From: Bacillota bacterium
Lineage (GTDB): Bacteria > Bacillota > Clostridia > Acetivibrionales > DSM-1351
Direction: 5' to 3'
DNA length: 57,715 nucleotides
NCBI GenBank assembly: GCA_023460955.1
Contig: JAEWOH010000038.1
Coordinates: 1-57,715, forward strand
The notes beneath the pieces were generated by a model, which saw only the letters and a list, made by a program, of their open reading frames with translations, did no database searches and was not told the origin of the DNA. The position numbers were made by a program, and so were the translations under genes. Below are positions 42,808-51,977 of this stretch, one piece after another; the first letter of the stretch is position 1, and each line of letters begins with the position of its first letter.

Positions 42808-43239
42808 ATGGGTGTGAATAAATTTAACGCAGAGGGTTACTTTGATCCAACAGCCTATGAGGCTTTGACGAGAATTGAAGCAGAAGCGAAGAAGCAGCCG
42901 TACAGACCTATTGTGTTCATCTGCTCCCCTTTTGCTGGAGATACAGAAAAGAACATCCGAAGGGCGCAGGGATACAGCCGGTTCGCTGTAAGCAGGAACT
43001 GTATACCATTTGCTCCACATCTGCTGTTTCCTCAGTTTCTGGATGACGAGGACAGGTCTCAACGTGAACTCGGATTGTTCTTTGGAATGGTTTTTTTAGC
43101 CAAGTGTCATGAAATGTGGGTGTTCAGTGTTTGTAACAAAATTTCTAAAGGAATGGCTATTGAGATTGAAAAAGCCAGTCAAAGGAAAATACCAATCAGA
43201 TATTTTAACGAGCGGTGCGAGGAGGTTGATTCCAGATGA
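42808..43239 (+). CDS. DUF4406 / nucleoside deoxyribosyltransferase-like protein
   Basis: A 143-residue protein with the Rossmann-type start IVFICSPFAGDTEKNIRRAQGYSRFA, VFSVCNKISKGMAIEIEKAS, characteristic of DUF4406 and related nucleoside 2-deoxyribosyltransferase-like proteins, which may salvage or modify nucleotides. AAGGAGGATGACC precedes ATG 42808. It overlaps the VapE gene by 4 nt. Confidence 0.78.
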   Translation: MGVNKFNAEGYFDPTAYEALTRIEAEAKKQPYRPIVFICSPFAGDTEKNIRRAQGYSRFAVSRNCIPFAPHLLFPQFLDDEDRSQRELGLFFGMVFLAKCHEMWVFSVCNKISKGMAIEIEKASQRKIPIRYFNERCEEVDSR

Positions 43240-45602
43240 AGATAGCTATAGGCAACAGCCGTATGGACAAAAGGTGGAAAAATAAAGACCTTACATGGGA
43301 GGAATTTCTCCAAAGGGTAAGCACAGCAATTCGAACCACGGAAACGGTGGCTGAATATAAGAAAATGTCAAAGTCAAAACAGGATGACCTCAAGGATGTA
43401 GGCGGATTTGTCGGAGGACAGCTTAAGGATGGCAGGAGAAAAAACGGCAGTGTCCTGTGCCGCTCCATGCTTACACTCGATATGGACTATGCTCCACAGG
43501 GTGTATGGGATGAAATCCGCATGTTTACTGATTACAGATGCTGTATTTATTCTACACATAAACACACACCGGAAAGTCCAAGGCTCAGGCTTATCATTCC
43601 TTTTTCCAGGGAGATTTCGGAGGATGAATACCCCGCAGTAGGACGAATGGTGGCAAAGGATATCGGACTTGATTACTTCGATGACACCACCTATGAACCG
43701 GCAAGGCTCATGTTCTGGCCTTCCACTTCATCGGACGGGGAGTTTGTGTTTGAACAGAAAGATGGAGAACTGTTGAATCCGGATGAATACCTTAAACGGT
43801 ATAAGGACTGGCGGGATACCACCCAGTGGCCGGTTTCCTCGAGACAGTCTGAAGTAGTCAGACGCAGCATGGAAAAACAGGCAGACCCTCTGACAAAGGA
43901 AGGCGCTGTTGGTGCTTTCTGCAGAGCCTACCCCATAGAGGATGCTATTGATATTTTTCTTCAGGGGATTTACGAGCCGAGTGTGATGGAAGGAAGATAT
44001 GATTACGTTCCGGCTGACTCCACCGCAGGGGTTGTGTTGTATGACGGCAAGTTTGCCTACTCCCATCATGCCACAGACCCGGCATGCGGAAGGCTGTTAA
44101 ATGCCTTCGACCTTGTAAGGTTTCATAAATTCAGGAACCTTGATGATTCTGTCAGCGAGGACACCCCTCCATCAAAGCTACCATCCTTTAAAGCCATGCA
44201 GGAATTTGCAGTAAAGGATGACATGGTGAAGCGGCTGCTTGCCGAGGAAAGAGCGGCTCAGGCTGCAGAGGAGTTTGCGGATGATGAATCTGATCCTGAC
44301 TGGCAGACAAGGCTTGAATTGGACAAACAGGGTGAGGTGAAGAATACGCTTCGCAACCTGATCCTTATTTTGGAGAACGATGAAAATCTTAAATCCATTG
44401 TGTTCAACCAGTTAAGTGACGGCATGGAGATCAAGGGAGAGGTTCCCTGGCATCATCCTTCAAAGTTCTGGAGGGATGCTGATGACGCACAGTTGATCAG
44501 TTATATCGACAGCCGCTACGGTTCCTTCACGGCACGAAACTATGACATCGCCGTGGCAAAAGTTACAGATGACCGCTCCTACCACCCTATCCGTGAGTTT
44601 ATTGCAAGCCTTCCGGAATGGGATGGGATTGAAAGGGTTGATACCCTGCTGGTTGACTACCTCGGAGCAACGGACAACGAATATGTCCGTGCGGTTACAA
44701 GAAAGATCCTGTGCGCTGCCATAGTCCGCATCCTGGAGCCGGGATGCAAGTTTGACTCAATGCTTGTATTAAATGGCCCCCAAGGTGTCGGTAAAAGCAC
44801 ACTTATTGCAAAGCTTGGCGGTGAGTGGTTTTCAGACAGTTTAAGCCTTAATGATACAAAGGACAAGACAGCTGCCGAAAAATTGCAAGGCTACTGGATA
44901 CTTGAAATAGGTGAACTTGCCGGGCTTAAAAAGGCAGAGGTTGAAACCTTGAGAAGCTTCTTATCAAGACAGAATGACATCTACCGGGCAAGCTTCGGCA
45001 AAAGAGCCACTCCCCATTTGAGGCAGTGTGTGTTCTTCGGAACTACCAATGCTGAAAAAGGATACCTCCGTGACACTACCGGAAACCGAAGGTTCTGGCC
45101 TGTGAAAACTCCGGGAGGGTGCAAAAGGATGTCATGGCAGCTTACACGAGAGGAAATCCTGCAGATATGGGCGGAAGTCCTGGTCTACACCAAAGCAGGA
45201 GAGCAGCTATACCTTGAACCAAGGCTTGAGACCTTTGCAAAAGAAGAGCAGCGCGAAGCTTTGGAAAGCGATGAGCGTGAAGGTCTGGTGAGAGATTACC
45301 TCGATACGCTGCTCCCGGAAAACTGGGAAAAAATGAGCCTGTTTGAAAGACGCAGCTTCTTAAGCGGCTGCGAATTTGAAGAGAGCAAGCTTGTCGGCAA
45401 TGTAAAACGCACCAGTGTTTCCAATATTGAAATCTGGTGTGAGTGTTTCGGCAAGGAGCGAACCAATTTAAAACGAGTTGACAGCAATGAAATATCCGCT
45501 ATTATGGCCAAAGTCGGTGGATGGACCGGTCTTGTAAAAAAAGAGCGCATCCCCATTTATGGTTCCCAGTGGCTTTATGTTCCGAAAGGTAATCCAAGGT
45601 AA
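43236..45602 (+). CDS. VapE-like primase-helicase
   Basis: The 788-residue protein combines an N-terminal archaeo-eukaryotic primase-like region (SMLTLDMDYAP, a DxD pair, and CIYSTHKHTPESPRLRLIIPF, residues about 60-130) with a C-terminal virulence-associated E P-loop helicase: WDGIERVDTLLVDYLGA, Walker A LNGPQGVGKSTLI, Walker B ILEIGELAG, and FFGTTNAEKGYLRDTTGNRRFWPV. It should prime and unwind phage DNA. It lies ahead of a long structured gap. Confidence 0.92.
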   Translation: MKIAIGNSRMDKRWKNKDLTWEEFLQRVSTAIRTTETVAEYKKMSKSKQDDLKDVGGFVGGQLKDGRRKNGSVLCRSMLTLDMDYAPQGVWDEIRMFTDYRCCIYSTHKHTPESPRLRLIIPFSREISEDEYPAVGRMVAKDIGLDYFDDTTYEPARLMFWPSTSSDGEFVFEQKDGELLNPDEYLKRYKDWRDTTQWPVSSRQSEVVRRSMEKQADPLTKEGAVGAFCRAYPIEDAIDIFLQGIYEPSVMEGRYDYVPADSTAGVVLYDGKFAYSHHATDPACGRLLNAFDLVRFHKFRNLDDSVSEDTPPSKLPSFKAMQEFAVKDDMVKRLLAEERAAQAAEEFADDESDPDWQTRLELDKQGEVKNTLRNLILILENDENLKSIVFNQLSDGMEIKGEVPWHHPSKFWRDADDAQLISYIDSRYGSFTARNYDIAVAKVTDDRSYHPIREFIASLPEWDGIERVDTLLVDYLGATDNEYVRAVTRKILCAAIVRILEPGCKFDSMLVLNGPQGVGKSTLIAKLGGEWFSDSLSLNDTKDKTAAEKLQGYWILEIGELAGLKKAEVETLRSFLSRQNDIYRASFGKRATPHLRQCVFFGTTNAEKGYLRDTTGNRRFWPVKTPGGCKRMSWQLTREEILQIWAEVLVYTKAGEQLYLEPRLETFAKEEQREALESDEREGLVRDYLDTLLPENWEKMSLFERRSFLSGCEFEESKLVGNVKRTSVSNIEIWCECFGKERTNLKRVDSNEISAIMAKVGGWTGLVKKERIPIYGSQWLYVPKGNPR

Positions 45603-45628
45603 ATCTTTTTGGAGCGTCTATTGCTTTG

Positions 45629-45846
45629 GAACACCGCTTTTATGGTTCCGATGAGTCAAAATGTCCTAATTGGCGCATCTCATCGGAACAGGCGGCAGCC
45701 TTTGTAGTAGCAAAGCAAATAACTACCGTTGTTCTCTTGTTCCAATAATTACAGTTAAAAATAAAAATATATTTTTTATATATAAAAGATGCGTGTACAC
45801 ACATATACGCGCGCATAGGACTTTTTTGGATTTGGGGAACACCGCA
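45629..45846 (+). promoter_or_regulatory. Structured gap with inverted and direct repeats
   Basis: In the 258-nt gap after vapE, GTTCCGATGAG (45646-45656) is perfectly complemented at 45680-45690. GGAACACCGC occurs at 45629-45638 and again at 45837-45846. Further GGAAC/GTTCC pieces lie at 45686 and 45750, and an A/T-only stretch covers 45755-45790. No ORF fits. It may be a phage origin or a regulatory leader. Confidence 0.5.
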
Positions 45847-45860
45847 TAAGGAGAAAAACC

Positions 45861-46142
45861 ATGAGAGAAAAAACAATAGAAAGACAGCTGGCGGCGGAAG
45901 TCAGAAAAAATGGGGGTCTTGCATTAAAGTTTGTATCGCCTGGCTTTGACGGTATTCCTGACAGACTGGTTCTCTTTCCAAAAGGAATTATAGCCTTTGT
46001 AGAACTGAAAAGACCCGGTGAAAAATTAAGACCGCTCCAGGTAAAGCGAAAAAGGCAATTGGAATCACTCGGCTTTTTGGTTTACTGCATTGACAGCATA
46101 GAAAAGATCGGAGGTGTCCTTGATGAAATACAAGCCACATGA
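45861..46142 (+). CDS. VRR-NUC domain nuclease
   Basis: A 93-residue standalone VRR-NUC (PD-(D/E)xK) nuclease: IERQLAAEVRKNGG, GFDGIPDRLVLFPKGIIAFVELKRPGEKLRPLQ, with Asp in GIPD and ELK as active-site residues. Such phage proteins usually sit next to a SNF2-type helicase, as here, and resolve branched DNA. It overlaps the helicase gene by 20 nt. Confidence 0.92.
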   Translation: MREKTIERQLAAEVRKNGGLALKFVSPGFDGIPDRLVLFPKGIIAFVELKRPGEKLRPLQVKRKRQLESLGFLVYCIDSIEKIGGVLDEIQAT

Positions 46143-47484
46143 ATACCAGACATATGCAACCAATTTCATACTTAACAATCCCATCGTGGCAATTTTGTTG
46201 GAGATGGGTCTAGGGAAGAGCGTTATTACACTGACAGCAATAAATGACCTCCTGTTTGACAGCTTTGAAATTGTTAAGGTGCTTGTCATCGCACCTCTAC
46301 GTGTTGCAAGAGACACATGGACTTCCGAACTTGCAAAGTGGGAGCATCTTAAAAACATCAGGGCGTCAGTGGTAATCGGCACGGAGAAACAGCGCCGGGA
46401 GGCATTGATGGTAGGTGCAGACATGTATCTCATTAATCGTGAAAATGTAAAGTGGCTGGTGGAAAACTTTGGCTTCGATTTCGACATGGTAGTCATTGAT
46501 GAGTTGTCATCCTTCAAAGACCACGGCTCACAAAGGTTCAAGGTACTCCGGAAAGTAAGGCCAAATGTAAAGCGCATTGTGGGTCTTACCGGTACTCCGA
46601 CACCAAACGGACTCATGGACTTATGGGCGGAGATCGGAATTCTTGATATGGGACAGCGCCTTGGCAGATTTATTGGTGGCTACCGTGAAAGGTACTTCCT
46701 GCCGGACAAGCGTAACCAGACTACAATCTTTTCCTACAAACCCCGTGAAGGTGCGGAGGAAGCCATCTATGAAAAAATCTCGGACATCTGCATCAGTATG
46801 AAAAGCATGGATTACCTAAAAATGCCGGAGTGTGTATTCAACAATGTCAAGGTGACAATGTCTCCAGATGAAACTGCCTTGTATGAAAGACTTAAAAAAG
46901 ATTTGATCCTGCCTTTACAGGATGGAGATATTGATGCAAAAAGCAGTGTGGGCCTTTCAAACAAACTTTTGCAGATGGCAAACGGTGCGGTCTACGATGA
47001 GACTGGAAGTGCAAAAAACATTCATAACAGAAAGCTTGAGGCACTTGAGGATTTGATTGAAGCAGCAAACGGAAAACCTGTACTGATTGCTTACTGGTTC
47101 AAACATGACCTGCAACGCATCTGTGAGAGGTTTCCGGCGGTGAAGCTGGATACTTCAGCTGATATTGCAAAGTGGAATGCAGGAGAAATCCCTATTGCAG
47201 TTATTCACCCTGCTTCCGCAGGACACGGACTCAATTTGCAAGTGGGGGGCTCAACCTTGATATGGTTCGGACTCACATGGAGCCTTGAGCTATATCAACA
47301 GACAAATGCAAGGCTGTGGAGGCAGGGACAGAGAAACACGGTTGTCATCCACCACATTATAACCAAAGACACTATAGACATGGATGTAATGAAAGCCTTG
47401 AGCAGCAAGGAAAATACACAGGCAGCCTTGATTGAGGCGGTAAAAGCCAATCTTTTCAGAGAGGGGGAAAACCACAATGGATAG
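46123..47484 (+). CDS. Phage SNF2-type DEAD/DEAH helicase
   Basis: A 453-residue superfamily 2 helicase with Walker A (LEMGLGKSVI), DExH-type motif II VVIDELSSFKD, motif III GLTGTPTPNGLMDLW, and C-terminal motifs V-VI (HPASAGHGLNLQVGG, QTNARLWRQGQ). ATG 46123 is chosen because GGAGGTG lies 7-8 nt upstream. It is coupled to the VRR-NUC gene and probably works with it on replication forks. Confidence 0.9.
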   Translation: MKYKPHEYQTYATNFILNNPIVAILLEMGLGKSVITLTAINDLLFDSFEIVKVLVIAPLRVARDTWTSELAKWEHLKNIRASVVIGTEKQRREALMVGADMYLINRENVKWLVENFGFDFDMVVIDELSSFKDHGSQRFKVLRKVRPNVKRIVGLTGTPTPNGLMDLWAEIGILDMGQRLGRFIGGYRERYFLPDKRNQTTIFSYKPREGAEEAIYEKISDICISMKSMDYLKMPECVFNNVKVTMSPDETALYERLKKDLILPLQDGDIDAKSSVGLSNKLLQMANGAVYDETGSAKNIHNRKLEALEDLIEAANGKPVLIAYWFKHDLQRICERFPAVKLDTSADIAKWNAGEIPIAVIHPASAGHGLNLQVGGSTLIWFGLTWSLELYQQTNARLWRQGQRNTVVIHHIITKDTIDMDVMKALSSKENTQAALIEAVKANLFREGENHNG

Positions 47485-47710
47485 AATCTGTTTTGCAAAC
47501 AAAGGCAATCAGTGCAGAATCCTCACGGTGGGAAAATGCACAGGTGACAATTGCTCTTTCTTCAGAACCTCGCAGGAGCAGAAGGAGCGAATAAAAAAAG
47601 CAAATGCACGGATTGCATCATTGGACAAAACGGCTCAAAAATATATAGCAGATATTTATTACAAGGGCAGGTACCCTTGGTTGGAAGAGGGTGACGCCCA
47701 TGGATGCTAA
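47477..47710 (+). CDS. Small cysteine-containing phage protein
   Basis: A 77-residue phage protein with four Cys (RICFANKGNQC, GKCTGDNC), possibly a zinc knuckle, then a basic helix (QEQKERIKKANARIASL) and YYKGRYPWLEEG. The same kind of protein accompanies DUF1492 genes in other Firmicute phages. It overlaps both neighbours (8 and 11 nt). Function unknown. Confidence 0.65.
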   Translation: MDRICFANKGNQCRILTVGKCTGDNCSFFRTSQEQKERIKKANARIASLDKTAQKYIADIYYKGRYPWLEEGDAHGC

Positions 47711-48137
47711 AGCATATCTTGGACAGGCATACCGAATCGACCAGAGAATCAACAGCAAACTGGAACAGATAGTCTCCCTGCGGGAACTGGCTACAAAGGC
47801 TACCTCAACACTGAGTGACATGCCATCAAGCGGAACACGCAATATACACTCCATGGAAGGCATCATTACAAAAATGATTGATTTGGAAAATGAAATCAAT
47901 CAAGACATTGACACCCTTGTGGATTTGAAGAGAGTATTTGTGACAATCATAAAAAAGATAAACAACCCAGAGTACCAAACTCTTTTGGAACTCAGATACC
48001 TCTGCTTTAAGACTTGGGAGCAGATCGCTGTTGAAATGGGTTACAGCTTGCAGCATATTTTCAGAATTCATGATAAAGCGCTTAAGGATATAGTTCTACC
48101 AAATGATGAGAGTAAATGTGATAGAATGAGAGTCTGA
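47700..48137 (+). CDS. DUF1492 sigma-like transcription factor
   Basis: A 145-residue helical protein of the DUF1492 family, with a C-terminal sigma-region-4-like HTH: LLELRYLCFKTWEQIAVEMGYSLQHIFRIHDKAL. In these phages the gene directly precedes the packaging genes and is thought to switch on late transcription. ATG 47700 has GAGGGTG 8 nt upstream. A terminator follows. Confidence 0.82.
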   Translation: MDAKAYLGQAYRIDQRINSKLEQIVSLRELATKATSTLSDMPSSGTRNIHSMEGIITKMIDLENEINQDIDTLVDLKRVFVTIIKKINNPEYQTLLELRYLCFKTWEQIAVEMGYSLQHIFRIHDKALKDIVLPNDESKCDRMRV

Positions 48138-48178
48138 AACTGTGCTTTAATTATAATAGGCAAAACATAAAAAATACG

Positions 48179-48212
48179 GAAGCCATCTCGGAGAAATCTG
48201 CGGTGGCTTTTT
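48179..48212 (+). terminator. Terminator between early and packaging genes
   Basis: AAGCCA pairs with TGGCTT (48180-48185 with 48204-48209) and the inner C/G pairs extend it; T-rich tail follows. The downstream HNH gene begins within 30 nt. Confidence 0.55.
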
Positions 48213-48235
48213 CTATGCCCGAAAAGGTGGTGAAA

Positions 48236-48589
48236 GTGTTGCCTTTAAAACCTAAAAGGCCATGCAGTATAAATGGCTGTCCTGAACTTACCAATGGCAG
48301 GTACTGCGAGAAGCATCAAAAGGAAATTGATAGGCAGTACAACAAAGAACGTCAGCCCCTTATGAAAAGGCGGTACGGCAGAGCGTGGAAACGTATCAGA
48401 GACAGGTACATCAAGGCTCACCCACTCTGTGAGGAGTGTATGAAGAACAAGAAGACAACCCCTGCAAACGAGGTGCATCACATCAAACCCCTATCCAAAG
48501 GCGGTGACAGCAGTGATGAGAACTTAATGTCTTTATGCAGTAGTTGTCACAGCACCATCACTGCGAAGGAAGACGGCAGATGGGGGTAG
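48236..48589 (+). CDS. Phage HNH endonuclease
   Basis: A protein of about 117 residues. It has an N-terminal CxxC-type zinc site (CSINGCPELTNGRYCEKH) and an HNH nuclease core (CEECMKNKK, NEVHHIKPLSKGG, NLMSLCSSCH). HNH proteins next to terminase genes stimulate cos cleavage during packaging. The start is uncertain: GTG 48236 or TTG 48239 fit AAAGGTGG best, while ATG 48215 and GTG 48203 lack a ribosome binding site. Confidence 0.9.
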   Translation: MLPLKPKRPCSINGCPELTNGRYCEKHQKEIDRQYNKERQPLMKRRYGRAWKRIRDRYIKAHPLCEECMKNKKTTPANEVHHIKPLSKGGDSSDENLMSLCSSCHSTITAKEDGRWG

Positions 48590-49014
48590 GGGCGGTTAAA
48601 ATCCCTGTTCCCTTTACACCGGGCAACGGTCGGCCCCCTTCACACGAAAAAGACAATAAGTTTCAGGGGTATAGGGGGATTTTTAATCGTTCTATAAAAG
48701 AGGTGTTGTATCTGGACGAAAAAATAAAATCAAAAATCATAAGTCTCCGCTCAACCGGAACTGGCTACAGGAGAGTTGCTGCATTACTTGGTATATCAGT
48801 TGATGCAGTAAAACATTTCTGCAAGCTTCGTGGTATTGCCGGTTATGGTGGAGGAGTAGGCAAGGAAGATATAACAATAAATCTTAGAAGAACAGTCGTT
48901 GCAAAAAGCAAATGTGTCTTCTGCAATAAGCCTATTGAAGTACTAAATGGTGGAAGGGTCCGAAAATACTGCTCACCTTCATGTAGAAAAAAAGCATGGA
49001 TAGAAAAAGGCTAA
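48580..49014 (+). CDS. HTH and zinc-ribbon phage protein
   Basis: From ATG 48580 (AAGGA 9 nt upstream) the product is 144 residues. Only the part from about residue 42 is convincing: an HTH (IISLRSTGTGYRRVAALLGISVDAVKHFC) and a C-terminal four-cysteine ribbon (CVFCNKP, YCSPSCRKKAW). The first 40 residues are rich in Gly and Pro and may be non-coding sequence read through, perhaps covering a cos site. A start near 48703 is an alternative. Confidence 0.6.
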   Translation: MGVGAVKIPVPFTPGNGRPPSHEKDNKFQGYRGIFNRSIKEVLYLDEKIKSKIISLRSTGTGYRRVAALLGISVDAVKHFCKLRGIAGYGGGVGKEDITINLRRTVVAKSKCVFCNKPIEVLNGGRVRKYCSPSCRKKAWIEKG

Positions 49015-49035
49015 TGAGGAAAGAGGTGGCAAGCC

Positions 49036-49557
49036 ATGGGAAAAAGAGGTCCACAGACAGGAACCGGAGGCAGAAGAAAAACACCACTTAATGATAAAGT
49101 CCTTGAGGGAAAGAAGAATATAACAGTGCTTGAATTTCCGGAATTGCCTGACCCAGAGGCTCTGCCCGCTCCTCCGGAGTTTTTGGTTGAAGCTACAAAA
49201 GACATGGGCAAATGGCCTACGGCACAGGAGATTTTTGAGGGAGTAACGAAATGGCTAGATAAGACAGGCTGTCTGCCTTTAATATCTACAGAGCATATAA
49301 CTGAATACGCACTCCTAAAGGCAAGGTTTTTTTATTGTGAGACAATGAACTCCAAGGTGGGGCTACTGGCAAAGCATCCTACCACAGGGCAACCAATGCA
49401 GTCACCATATGTTGCTATGAGCTTGCAGTACCTGAAGGCTGCTGATTCAACTTGGACAAAAATCTGGCAGATAGTAGCTGAAAACAGCAAGTCAGACTAC
49501 AAGTATGGAAATCCAAACGATGACATAATGGAAGCCCTGCTTTCAAAAAGAAGATAA
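49036..49557 (+). CDS. P27-family terminase small subunit
   Basis: A 173-residue protein of the P27-type small terminase: N-terminal KRGPQTGTGGRRK, helical middle TEHITEYALLKARFFYCE, and PYVAMSLQYLKAADSTWTKIWQIV. It recognises the phage packaging site and loads the large terminase. AGAGGTGG lies before the ATG. Unusually, five to six accessory genes separate it from the large subunit. Confidence 0.88.
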   Translation: MGKRGPQTGTGGRRKTPLNDKVLEGKKNITVLEFPELPDPEALPAPPEFLVEATKDMGKWPTAQEIFEGVTKWLDKTGCLPLISTEHITEYALLKARFFYCETMNSKVGLLAKHPTTGQPMQSPYVAMSLQYLKAADSTWTKIWQIVAENSKSDYKYGNPNDDIMEALLSKRR

Positions 49558-49573
49558 GATTATTTTATGAAAG

Positions 49574-49597
49574 ACACACAAGATTTGTGTGTTTTTA
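49574..49597 (+). terminator. Terminator after the small terminase gene
   Basis: ACACACAA pairs with TTGTGTGT (8 bp, loop GAT), then T5. It isolates the following accessory block. Confidence 0.8.
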
Positions 49598-49624
49598 TTA
49601 TGATTGGAAACAGGAGGAAAATAG

Positions 49625-50848
49625 ATGAACATACAAAAAATAAAATCAGGGTCGTTACTTCCTGCAGACTATAATCCAAGGAAAGACCTGAAACAGGGCG
49701 ATGCGGAATATGATAAGCTGAAGCGATCAATAGAGGAATTCGGATATGTGGAGCCGGTCATCTGGAACAAGACCACAGGCAATGTGGTGGGAGGACATCA
49801 GAGATTGAAAATCCTTCACCAGATGGGTTTCGAGGAAATCGACTGCGTGGTGGTGGAGCTGGATGAACAAAAGGAAAAGGCATTAAATATCGCTCTTAAT
49901 AAAATAAGTGGAGAATGGGACAACGAAAAACTGGCACTGCTCATTTCAGATTTGAATGACAGTGCCTTTGATATTTCATTGACCGGTTTTGATGCTGCCG
50001 AAATTGATGAACTTTTCAAAGACAAGATAAATGACAAAATCAAGGAGGACGGCTTTGATGAGCCACTTCCGGAAAACCCTATCACCAAACAGGGAGACAT
50101 CTGGCTACTTGGAAGGCATCGCCTTATCTGTGGTGACAGCACAAAGGCTGAAACCTATAAAGCTTTGATGGATGGTAAAAAAGCAAACCTTGTTGTAACC
50201 GACCCGCCGTATAATGTGGCTTATGAAGGCACTGCCGGAACAATCCAGAATGACAACATGGATGATAAGAAGTTTTATGATTTTCTGCTATCTGCCTACA
50301 AAGGCATGTATGAAAGTCTTGCAGACGGAGGCTCGATTTATGTTTTCCATGCAGACAGGGAGACAGTAAATTTCAGGACTGCATTCCGTGATGCAGGTTT
50401 CTTCTGTCATCAGACATGTATATGGATTAAGAATTCTCCTGTTTTAGGGCGATGCGATTACCAATACAACCATGAGCCTGTGCTTGTCGGCTGGAAACCA
50501 ACTGCAGGACATAAATTCTACGGAGACAGGAAACAGCGCACCACATGGAATTTTGACAGGCCGACCAAATCAAAGCACCATCCGACAATGAAGCCTATTG
50601 CCCTGATGGCATACCCAATAATGAACTCAAGCCTTACCAACAGTATTGTTCTCGATCCTTTTGGCGGCAGCGGTTCAACCCTGATTGCCTGTGAGCAAAC
50701 AGAACGGATATGCTTCACCATTGAGTTAGATGAAAAATATGCGGATGTAATTGTGAAGAGGTTTATTGAACAGCAGGGTTCAGATAATGACGTATTCCTT
50801 TTGAGGGGTGGAGTTAAGACACCATATTATGAGATGGTTCCAGGTTAA
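49625..50848 (+). CDS. ParB-like / DNA methyltransferase fusion
   Basis: The 407-residue protein fuses an N-terminal ParB/Srx-like nuclease domain (ADYNPRKDL, GGHQRLKILHQMG) to an adenine/cytosine amino-methyltransferase of the beta-type order: motif IV DPPYNVAYEG (about residue 190) precedes motif I DPFGGSGSTLIACEQ (about 340). It methylates phage DNA at N6-A or N4-C, probably against host restriction. It is typical of Firmicute phages between the two terminase genes. Confidence 0.93.
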   Translation: MNIQKIKSGSLLPADYNPRKDLKQGDAEYDKLKRSIEEFGYVEPVIWNKTTGNVVGGHQRLKILHQMGFEEIDCVVVELDEQKEKALNIALNKISGEWDNEKLALLISDLNDSAFDISLTGFDAAEIDELFKDKINDKIKEDGFDEPLPENPITKQGDIWLLGRHRLICGDSTKAETYKALMDGKKANLVVTDPPYNVAYEGTAGTIQNDNMDDKKFYDFLLSAYKGMYESLADGGSIYVFHADRETVNFRTAFRDAGFFCHQTCIWIKNSPVLGRCDYQYNHEPVLVGWKPTAGHKFYGDRKQRTTWNFDRPTKSKHHPTMKPIALMAYPIMNSSLTNSIVLDPFGGSGSTLIACEQTERICFTIELDEKYADVIVKRFIEQQGSDNDVFLLRGGVKTPYYEMVPG

Positions 50849-50909
50849 ACGGACTCTTGGATGATTTATTGATGGAATATTGGATTGATATACAGAAATG
50901 GAGGTCAAT

Positions 50910-51836
50910 ATGGAAGGATGGCAGTTGCAACAAAGGTTGTCACTACCGTATGAGGCGAAAAAAGAGCATGCGTTTAAAGTAGCAATGGAGTTTCATGATT
51001 ACTTTGATGGAATGACATATTGCTCCGTAGGTGGAATTGATAGTCGTACATTATTAGCGTTTCTGAGAAAAAATATAGATAAAAATATCCCGGCGGTAAG
51101 TGTTTTAAGCATTGAATGTAAATCTAATCAAAGGTTGATCAGTGATATAGAAAACCTTATTCCAGTAATACCAATAAAGTCTCAGGTTGAAGTTATTAGG
51201 GAATATGGATTTCCTGTTGGAAGCAAGGATATTGCCCTTGCAGTTTCAAGGCTGAGGCACCCTACTGTAAAGAATGCTGGAACAAGAAATGCCTATTTGA
51301 CTGGAATTAAGTCAGATGGGACATTCTCGAAATATATGAAGTTAAGTAAATTTGCATTGAAATTGGTAGATGCACCATTCGAAACATCACCAATGTGTTG
51401 CTACTATATGAAGGAAGAGCCTCTAAATAGATACAGTAAGGAGTCAGGAAGAAGACCATTTATGGGTATATTGGCAGATGAAAGTTTTAGAAGACGGGGG
51501 TCATACATCAGAACCGGGTGCAATTCATTTAAAAAAAGAGGAGCGAGAAGTTGGCCTTTCGCAATATTTACTAAATCTGATGTTCTTCGTATGGCTTTAG
51601 AACTTGGAGTTGAACCCGGTGAAGAATATGGCAGCATTATACAGAATAGTGATGGAACCTATACAACAACAAGAGCAAAACGCTCCGGTTGTCCTATTTG
51701 CGGTTTTGGATTGCATTTAGAAGAAAGGCCGCATCGGTTTGATAGGATAAATGAAGAGGATCCTAGAAAATATGATTTCTTAATTAATACACTCGGATGG
51801 GGAAAAGTAATGGACTATATTGGGGTTGAATACTAA
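50910..51836 (+). CDS. PAPS reductase-like PP-loop protein
   Basis: A protein of about 308 residues with a PP-loop near residue 38, YCSVGGIDSRTL, where SVGGIDS replaces the usual SGGKDS. Four cysteines at the C-terminus (CPICGFGLH and others) suggest a metal site. The adenine-nucleotide alpha hydrolase fold is used by PAPS reductase, tRNA thiolases and DndC. In phages its job is unknown; it follows the methyltransferase, so nucleotide or DNA modification is possible. GGAGGTC precedes ATG 50910. Confidence 0.75.
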   Translation: MEGWQLQQRLSLPYEAKKEHAFKVAMEFHDYFDGMTYCSVGGIDSRTLLAFLRKNIDKNIPAVSVLSIECKSNQRLISDIENLIPVIPIKSQVEVIREYGFPVGSKDIALAVSRLRHPTVKNAGTRNAYLTGIKSDGTFSKYMKLSKFALKLVDAPFETSPMCCYYMKEEPLNRYSKESGRRPFMGILADESFRRRGSYIRTGCNSFKKRGARSWPFAIFTKSDVLRMALELGVEPGEEYGSIIQNSDGTYTTTRAKRSGCPICGFGLHLEERPHRFDRINEEDPRKYDFLINTLGWGKVMDYIGVEY

Positions 51837-51977
51837 TAAAGGGCCTTCATAACCATTATTTTGACTTTAAGGATTATAGTATTTTGAAGTTGGGGGCATA
51901 ATCCTTTGAGCCTGGTTTGTAGTGTATATGTATAAGAGCAATCTATGAGTCTAATAAAACCCTTGCAATTCCTGCAG

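Noticed and set aside
50910..51836. DndC of a phosphorothioation system
   Set aside because: No dndB, dndD, dndE or cysteine desulfurase nearby, and the PP-loop differs; only the general fold is claimed.
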